Assembly: GCA_044870245.1 (NCBI GenBank)
Contig: JBIOYR010000091.1
Span: forward strand, 1-36,792
Length of the DNA stretch: 36,792 nucleotides
DNA from: DATAFF01 sp044870245
GTDB taxonomy: Bacteria; Pseudomonadota; Alphaproteobacteria; Rhizobiales; Aestuariivirgaceae
Direction of reading: 5' to 3'
Positions 31,335-36,792 of this stretch are shown piece by piece (within the stretch, counting starts at the first letter, position 1; every line of letters starts with the position of its first letter). Position numbers and translations under genes: made by a program. The notes under the pieces were generated by a model. That model was not told the origin of the DNA. It was given only the letters and a program-made list of their open reading frames with translations, and ran no database searches.

Positions 31335-33899
31335 TCAATAAAGCCCGCGCAGCAGCCGGTCGAAATAGTCGAGCTCGACCTTCGGCCGGTTCGGCTCGTT
31401 GGAGCGGCTCCGCAGATAATCGAGGATCCGCCGCGCCTGCTCGATCGCCGCCTCGCCCGGCAGCATGTTGCGGTCGGGCCCGTAATCCTCCCCGCTGCGC
31501 GGCATCGGCCGGCCGAGCGGGTCGCGATCATCGCCGCGGGCCTCGCCATGGCGACCGTAATTGCCCTGATTGCCGGTCCCCTGCTGCTGCATCATCTCGC
31601 GTGCCATCGACTGCGCGCCTTCGCGCAGCGCCTGCATGGCTTCGTTCTGCGAGCCGAGCGCCCGATCGCGGTCGGACCCCTCGAGCGCCCCCGTCGCGTC
31701 CTCCATCGAGCGGCGCGCCCGCCCGAGTCCGCCCGGCTGGTCCATGCCCTGCTCGCCGAGCTGCCGCAGCAGATCGTCGAGCGCCTGCCCGAGGTCGCCC
31801 TGCTGCTCGGCCAATCGCCCGCTCTGGCCCTGGCCGCGCCCGCCGGACTGCCGCCCTTGCTGACCGGGACGCGATTCCTGACCCTGCTGGCCGCCCTGTT
31901 CGTCCATTCCCTGCTGCCCCTGCTGGCCGCCCTGCGGCAGCCGGAACGTCTCGTCCATCAGCTGCTGCTGCCGGCGCATCATCTGGCCCAGCTGATCGAG
32001 CATCCGCTCCATCGGGCCGCTGCGCTGCATCTGGTTGGCCATGCCGGGCTGCAGGTTCTTGAGCAGGTTCTCAAGCTGGGCAAGCATCTCCTGCGCCGCA
32101 TCGCGCGACCCCTGCTTCGCCAGATTCTCGATCTGGTCGAGCATCTTCTGGAGATCCTCCGAGCGCACCTCGCGCCCCGGCTGGCGGCGTTGCTGCTGGG
32201 CATTGCCCTGCCGCATCCGCTCGAGCGCCTGCTTCTGCATCGCCTCGAGATATTTGTTCATCGCCTCGCGCAGCTGGCGCATCAGATCGGCGATCTTGTC
32301 GGGCGAGGCGCCCTCGGCCAGCGCTTTCTGCAGCTCCTTGCGCAGCGATTCGAGGTTCTTCAGCGCATCGTCGAGGGTCCCGTCCTCGACGCTGATCGCG
32401 ATCTCCCACAAGAGGTCGATGACGCCGCGAATGTCCTCATTGTTCTTGACGTCGTAAAGCCGGCTTGCCGCCATCCGCACGCCCATATAGCTGCCGCTGG
32501 CGTCGAACAGCCCGTCCGGCCACGCCATCAGCGCCGACAGCGAGCGCACCACCTTGTTCTTCTCCGCCGGCGACCGGATCAGCACCTTGCGCTGCTCCAC
32601 CAGCGCAGCGGCGAGCGGCTTGCTGAACTGGCGCTCCGGCAACCGGAACCGTACCGGCTTGCTGCCGCCCCGCTGACCGGCCTGGTCGCGGGCGACCAGC
32701 GTCATGTCGACCAGGAGCCCGGCCCAGGGATGGGCTGTGAGGTCCTGGAACGCCCGGCCCTTGGCATCGCGCGGATTGAGCTTCTGCAGCGCAATGGCAA
32801 AGCCCGGCGCATCCTTGAGGAACGGGCTGTCGGGCGCCGCTGCCGGCTGGCCGGGGCTCGGCGCCTCGGCCACCTGGCGGAACGTCGCATCGATGCCGAC
32901 CACGCCATAATCGTCCGACGCCCGCCACGGCACCGCAAACGCGCCCGTCGGTGTTGGCGCAATGTCGCCATCGAGCTCGACCTGCGGCGCTGCGTCGGGA
33001 ATGAGGGCGATCCGCCAGCTTCCCAGCAAGTGCGACCCGTCGGTGACATCGGCATGGACCGGCCGCTGCAGCACCGTGCGGGCTTCCGCGGCATCCCCCG
33101 TCTTGGGCGCTGTCGCGGTCAGCGTCTGCGCCACCGCGCCGCGCTCGCCATCGGCCGTCAGCTGATAGAGGGTGACCCGCCCGTCGCGCGCGCCATTGAT
33201 CCGCACGGTCAGGCCCGAGCCCTCCGGAACCAGGAACTCGCCACCATTGCCGCCCCGCGCGTTCTGCGCCTCGCCGGTGAGGAGAACCGGGGCGCGCCCG
33301 GTATAGGCCGGCGGCGAGATCCAGGCGTCGATTCGCGCCGGCACGGCCGGCATCGGATCGAGGCTCACCGCCTCGCTCACCCGGTCGCGCCAGTCGCCGG
33401 CATTGAGGAACAATGCCGCCACCAGGCCCAGCGCCAGTCCGTTGCGCAGCGCCATCGGGTCGCGCGCCGGCAGCGGCGAGCGCGGCAGGTGCGATTTCAG
33501 CGCATCGAGCTCGCGCTTGAGCCGGTTCTTATGGGCGATCCACAACGTCCGGCTGTCCGGATTGTCGGCACCGAGCGCCAGCGTGTCGAGCCAGGAGGTG
33601 GCCGGCCGGTGACGCAGCTGGTTGTCGCGCTCGAGCCGGGCCAGCGCCTCGCCGCTGCTCGGCAGCCTGATGCCGAGCAGCCGAAAGGCGAAACCGACGA
33701 ACAGGATGGCGGCGATGCCGAGACTGATGAGCCGCACGCTCACCGGCACGAGCTGGGCTAAGCCGCTGACCACGAACAGCAGCGCCGCCCCGAGCGTCAT
33801 CACCGCCGGGAAAGCCGCACCCCAGATGCGCTCGAAGGCGAGGCCCAGCTGGGCCAGGCGGATCTTGCGGCCAAGCCGCGCTGCCGGATCGTTGCTCAT
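31335..33899 (-). CDS. DUF4175 / TIGR02302 family membrane protein
   Basis: The 854-residue protein is the alphaproteobacterial TIGR02302/DUF4175 type. It has two membrane segments near the N terminus (about 25-75) and one near 150-165, and a beta-rich extracytoplasmic region (about 175-420). After residue about 470 comes a helical region extremely rich in Gln, Met and Gly (for example QQGQQGMDEQGGQQGQES), likely low-complexity coiled coil. The end, YLRSRSNEPNRPKVELDYFD, is the conserved C terminus. Function is unknown. It is downstream of lysA, 283 bp away on the same strand, and convergent with hpt. Confidence 0.9.
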   Translation of the reverse strand: MSNDPAARLGRKIRLAQLGLAFERIWGAAFPAVMTLGAALLFVVSGLAQLVPVSVRLISLGIAAILFVGFAFRLLGIRLPSSGEALARLERDNQLRHRPATSWLDTLALGADNPDSRTLWIAHKNRLKRELDALKSHLPRSPLPARDPMALRNGLALGLVAALFLNAGDWRDRVSEAVSLDPMPAVPARIDAWISPPAYTGRAPVLLTGEAQNARGGNGGEFLVPEGSGLTVRINGARDGRVTLYQLTADGERGAVAQTLTATAPKTGDAAEARTVLQRPVHADVTDGSHLLGSWRIALIPDAAPQVELDGDIAPTPTGAFAVPWRASDDYGVVGIDATFRQVAEAPSPGQPAAAPDSPFLKDAPGFAIALQKLNPRDAKGRAFQDLTAHPWAGLLVDMTLVARDQAGQRGGSKPVRFRLPERQFSKPLAAALVEQRKVLIRSPAEKNKVVRSLSALMAWPDGLFDASGSYMGVRMAASRLYDVKNNEDIRGVIDLLWEIAISVEDGTLDDALKNLESLRKELQKALAEGASPDKIADLMRQLREAMNKYLEAMQKQALERMRQGNAQQQRRQPGREVRSEDLQKMLDQIENLAKQGSRDAAQEMLAQLENLLKNLQPGMANQMQRSGPMERMLDQLGQMMRRQQQLMDETFRLPQGGQQGQQGMDEQGGQQGQESRPGQQGRQSGGRGQGQSGRLAEQQGDLGQALDDLLRQLGEQGMDQPGGLGRARRSMEDATGALEGSDRDRALGSQNEAMQALREGAQSMAREMMQQQGTGNQGNYGRHGEARGDDRDPLGRPMPRSGEDYGPDRNMLPGEAAIEQARRILDYLRSRSNEPNRPKVELDYFDRLLRGLY

Positions 33900-34041
33900 C
33901 CTATGTGACGCTTAACACGTTTTGCCCGCCGATGGCTCCCCTGGCTTTGGGATTTCCGCGGTTTGGCACAGCAGTTCGACAGCCGATGTGTCCTGGTCAG
34001 CGCACCGGAGGCAGTCGGCGGGCGTAGACGCATTTCTTACT

Positions 34042-34095
34042 CCCCTCGCCCCGCGACAGCGGCGAGAGGGTGGTGCGAAGCACCGGGTGAGGGGC
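34042..34095. repeat. structured palindromic intergenic element, copy 2
   Basis: CCCCTC (34042-34047) pairs with GAGGGG (34089-34094). CGCC/GGCG and the hairpin GGTGC-GAA-GCACC (34072-34084) lie inside. In the inner hairpin the C-G pair of copy 1 (13583-13645) is a T-A pair here, a compensatory change. The end runs into CCTTTTTGG as in the other copy. The remaining 33900-34041 part of this 283-bp gap shows nothing recognisable. Confidence 0.7.
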
Positions 34096-34101
34096 CTTTT
34101 T

Positions 34102-35454
<1,353 letters not shown>

Positions 35455-35479
35455 GGGCCGGCGGTCTCGCGCGTCTTTC

Positions 35480-35632
35480 TCAAATAGCCTTGTCGAGGAT
35501 GAAATCGGGGTTCTTCTGCTTCTGGCTGGCGGTCGAGCCGGGAGGCGGCTCGAGCGGGCCGCGCGCGCCGCAGCCCGCGAGCAGCCCCGCGAGCAGCAAG
35601 CTGGCAGCCAGCACAAGCAGGATCGAGCGCAT
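35480..35632 (-). CDS. lptM: small lipoprotein, LptM-like
   Basis: This 50-residue gene lies between argH and lysA, hidden under longer frames. The protein has a lipoprotein signal peptide (MRSILLVLAASLLLAGLLAG then Cys21; lipobox LLAGC) followed by GARGPLEPPPG and a short polar tail ending KNPDFILDKAI, exactly the LptM pattern (CG-KGPLxPP). LptM promotes assembly of the LPS transport protein LptD at the outer membrane; the gene is classically found between argH and lysA in alphaproteobacteria. An AGGAAGG stretch precedes ATG 35632. Confidence 0.88.
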   Translation of the reverse strand: MRSILLVLAASLLLAGLLAGCGARGPLEPPPGSTASQKQKNPDFILDKAI

Positions 35633-35707
35633 GAAGACGCGAGCCTTCCTTGACCTCGGGACGGTTTCTTCCCTTCTACAGCACCGAGCCTCGGCTGTCC
35701 AAGCGCT

Positions 35708-36792
35708 TCACGGATTCTGGCTGCCAAGCTCGGCAAGCCAGCTTTCGGCGGCTTTCCGGACATTTTCCGGCGCCGTGCCGCCAAAGCTCCGCCGCGATGC
35801 CACCGAGTTTTCCACTGTCAGAACATCGAAGACCGCCGCCGTGATGAGCGGCTCGACCACTTGAAGATCGCCGAGCGACAGCTCCGCCAGCGCGCATCCC
35901 TTGCGCTCGGCCTCCGCCACCAGCCGGCCGGTCACGTGATGCGCCTCGCGAAACGGCAGGCCGAGTCGCGACACCAGCCAGTCGGCAAGGTCGGTGGCCG
36001 TCGCATGGCCGGCCGAGGCGGCCTCCTTCAGCCGCTCGACATCGGGGCGAAGATCGCCGACCACCCCGGTCATCGCCGCAATCGCCAGCGCCAGATTGTC
36101 GATCGCATCGAAGAACGGCTCCTTGTCCTCCTGCATGTCCTTCGAATAGGTCATCGGCAGACCCTTCATCACCACCGTCAGCGCCGTGAACGCCCCGAGA
36201 ATGCGCCCGACCTTGGCGCGGGCGAGCTCCGCCGCATCGGGATTGCGCTTCTGCGGCATGATCGATGATCCGCTGGTGAAGGCATCGGAGAGGCTGACGA
36301 AGCCGAATGGCGAGGAGCACCACAGCACCACCTCCTCGCCGAGCCGCGACAGATGGGTCGCCGCGATCGTCGCCGCCGCCAGCACCTCGAGCGCGAAGTC
36401 GCGGTCCGACACCGCATCGATCGAGTTGCGCATCGGCCGCCCGAATCCGAGCGCCGCCGCCGTCTGGTCGCGGTCGATGGCGAAGGAGGTGCCGGCGAGC
36501 GCCGCCGCCCCGAGCGGACACTCGTTCATCCGCGCCCGCGCATCGGCGAAGCGGCCGCGGTCGCGCCCGAACATCTCGACATAGGCGAGGAGATGATGGC
36601 CGAGCGTGACCGGCTGGGCCGCCTGGAGATGGGTGAAGCCCGGCATGACGGTCGCTGCATGCGCGAGCGCCTGCTGCGCCAGCGCCCGCTGCAGCGCTTC
36701 GAGCCCCGCCTCGAGCGCCTCGCTCGCCTGCCGCACGAACAGCCGGAAATCGGTCGCCACCTGGTCGTTGCGCGACCGCGCCGTATGGAGCC
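35708..36792 (-). CDS. argH: argininosuccinate lyase, 5'-truncated by the window end
   Basis: The visible 361 residues continue to the window edge, where the frame reads LHTARSRNDQVATDF, the conserved argininosuccinate lyase block normally near residue 110, so about 100 residues lie outside. The signature GSSIMPQKRNPD contains the catalytic serine. TVMPGFTHLQAAQPVTLGHH and KGLPMTYSKDMQEDKEP are further family blocks. It splits argininosuccinate into arginine and fumarate. It begins the argH-lptM-lysA operon on the minus strand and ends 75 bp before lptM. Confidence 0.96.
   Translation of the reverse strand, partial: LHTARSRNDQVATDFRLFVRQASEALEAGLEALQRALAQQALAHAATVMPGFTHLQAAQPVTLGHHLLAYVEMFGRDRGRFADARARMNECPLGAAALAGTSFAIDRDQTAAALGFGRPMRNSIDAVSDRDFALEVLAAATIAATHLSRLGEEVVLWCSSPFGFVSLSDAFTSGSSIMPQKRNPDAAELARAKVGRILGAFTALTVVMKGLPMTYSKDMQEDKEPFFDAIDNLALAIAAMTGVVGDLRPDVERLKEAASAGHATATDLADWLVSRLGLPFREAHHVTGRLVAEAERKGCALAELSLGDLQVVEPLITAAVFDVLTVENSVASRRSFGGTAPENVRKAAESWLAELGSQNP

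Noticed and set aside
19427..33972. Shared 12-mer GTTTGGCACAGC at 19427 and 33961.
   Set aside because: A match of this length is expected by chance in a 36-kb GC-rich window; flanks differ.
35455..35784. Upstream extension of lysA (533-codon frame).
   Set aside because: It runs through lptM in another frame and lacks any LysA similarity before the ATG at 35454.

Overview
The window is typical chromosomal DNA of a high-GC alphaproteobacterium, most likely a member of the Hyphomicrobiales (Rhizobiales). The evidence is the gene neighbourhoods (argH-lptM-lysA-DUF4175, ftsEX-ydcF-plsC, hemC-hemD-mic60-hemY beside divergent tsaD-gpsA-EVE, and DUF1674/htpX/rsmB), the strong GC3 bias, a perfect CtrA-type site (TTAA-N7-TTAAC), and several dispersed intergenic repeats of a kind common in this order. 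No species is assigned. Nearly every base is accounted for, and no gap without a gene exceeds 300 bp.

Layout. 1-8.2 kb: the end of an EamA transporter; heparinase-like protein, RsmB and HtpX on the minus strand; then a DUF1674 (SDHAF4-like) gene, argG and typA on the plus strand. 8.2-13.5 kb: folD and yggT, tRNA-Ala(CGC) with a clear promoter, a DNA methyltransferase with no restriction partner, a GATase-1 protein, an SDR oxidoreductase and a secreted L,D-transpeptidase. 13.6-21.1 kb: tRNA-Thr(CGT), then the minus-strand heme/membrane-architecture operon hemC-hemD-[insert]-mic60-hemY. 21.2-25.3 kb: tsaD, gpsA, an EVE-domain gene and a probable methylsuccinyl-CoA dehydrogenase. 25.4-26.8 kb: a lower-GC three-gene cassette. 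26.9-36.8 kb: plsC, ydcF, ftsX and ftsE (minus); a zinc-ribbon membrane protein and hpt (plus); DUF4175, lysA, lptM and 5'-truncated argH (minus).

Two accessory cassettes are the main novelty. The first (16799-19364) sits between hemD and mic60: two unrecognised proteins that are paralogous to each other flank a small protein resembling CesT-family type III secretion chaperones, all tightly spaced with strong ribosome binding sites. The second (25410-26834) is a RelE/HigB-like putative toxin, an overlapping HTH putative antitoxin and an ATGA-coupled third protein, possibly of the DUF6941 type. Both look horizontally acquired from their composition. Their functions are inferred only.

The intergenic DNA carries a TACTGCC-based repeat family, whose units supply the stop codon and last residues of several genes, two copies of a structured palindromic element with a compensatory base-pair change, and a truncated copy of a GAGCATGATC palindrome at the edge of the first cassette.
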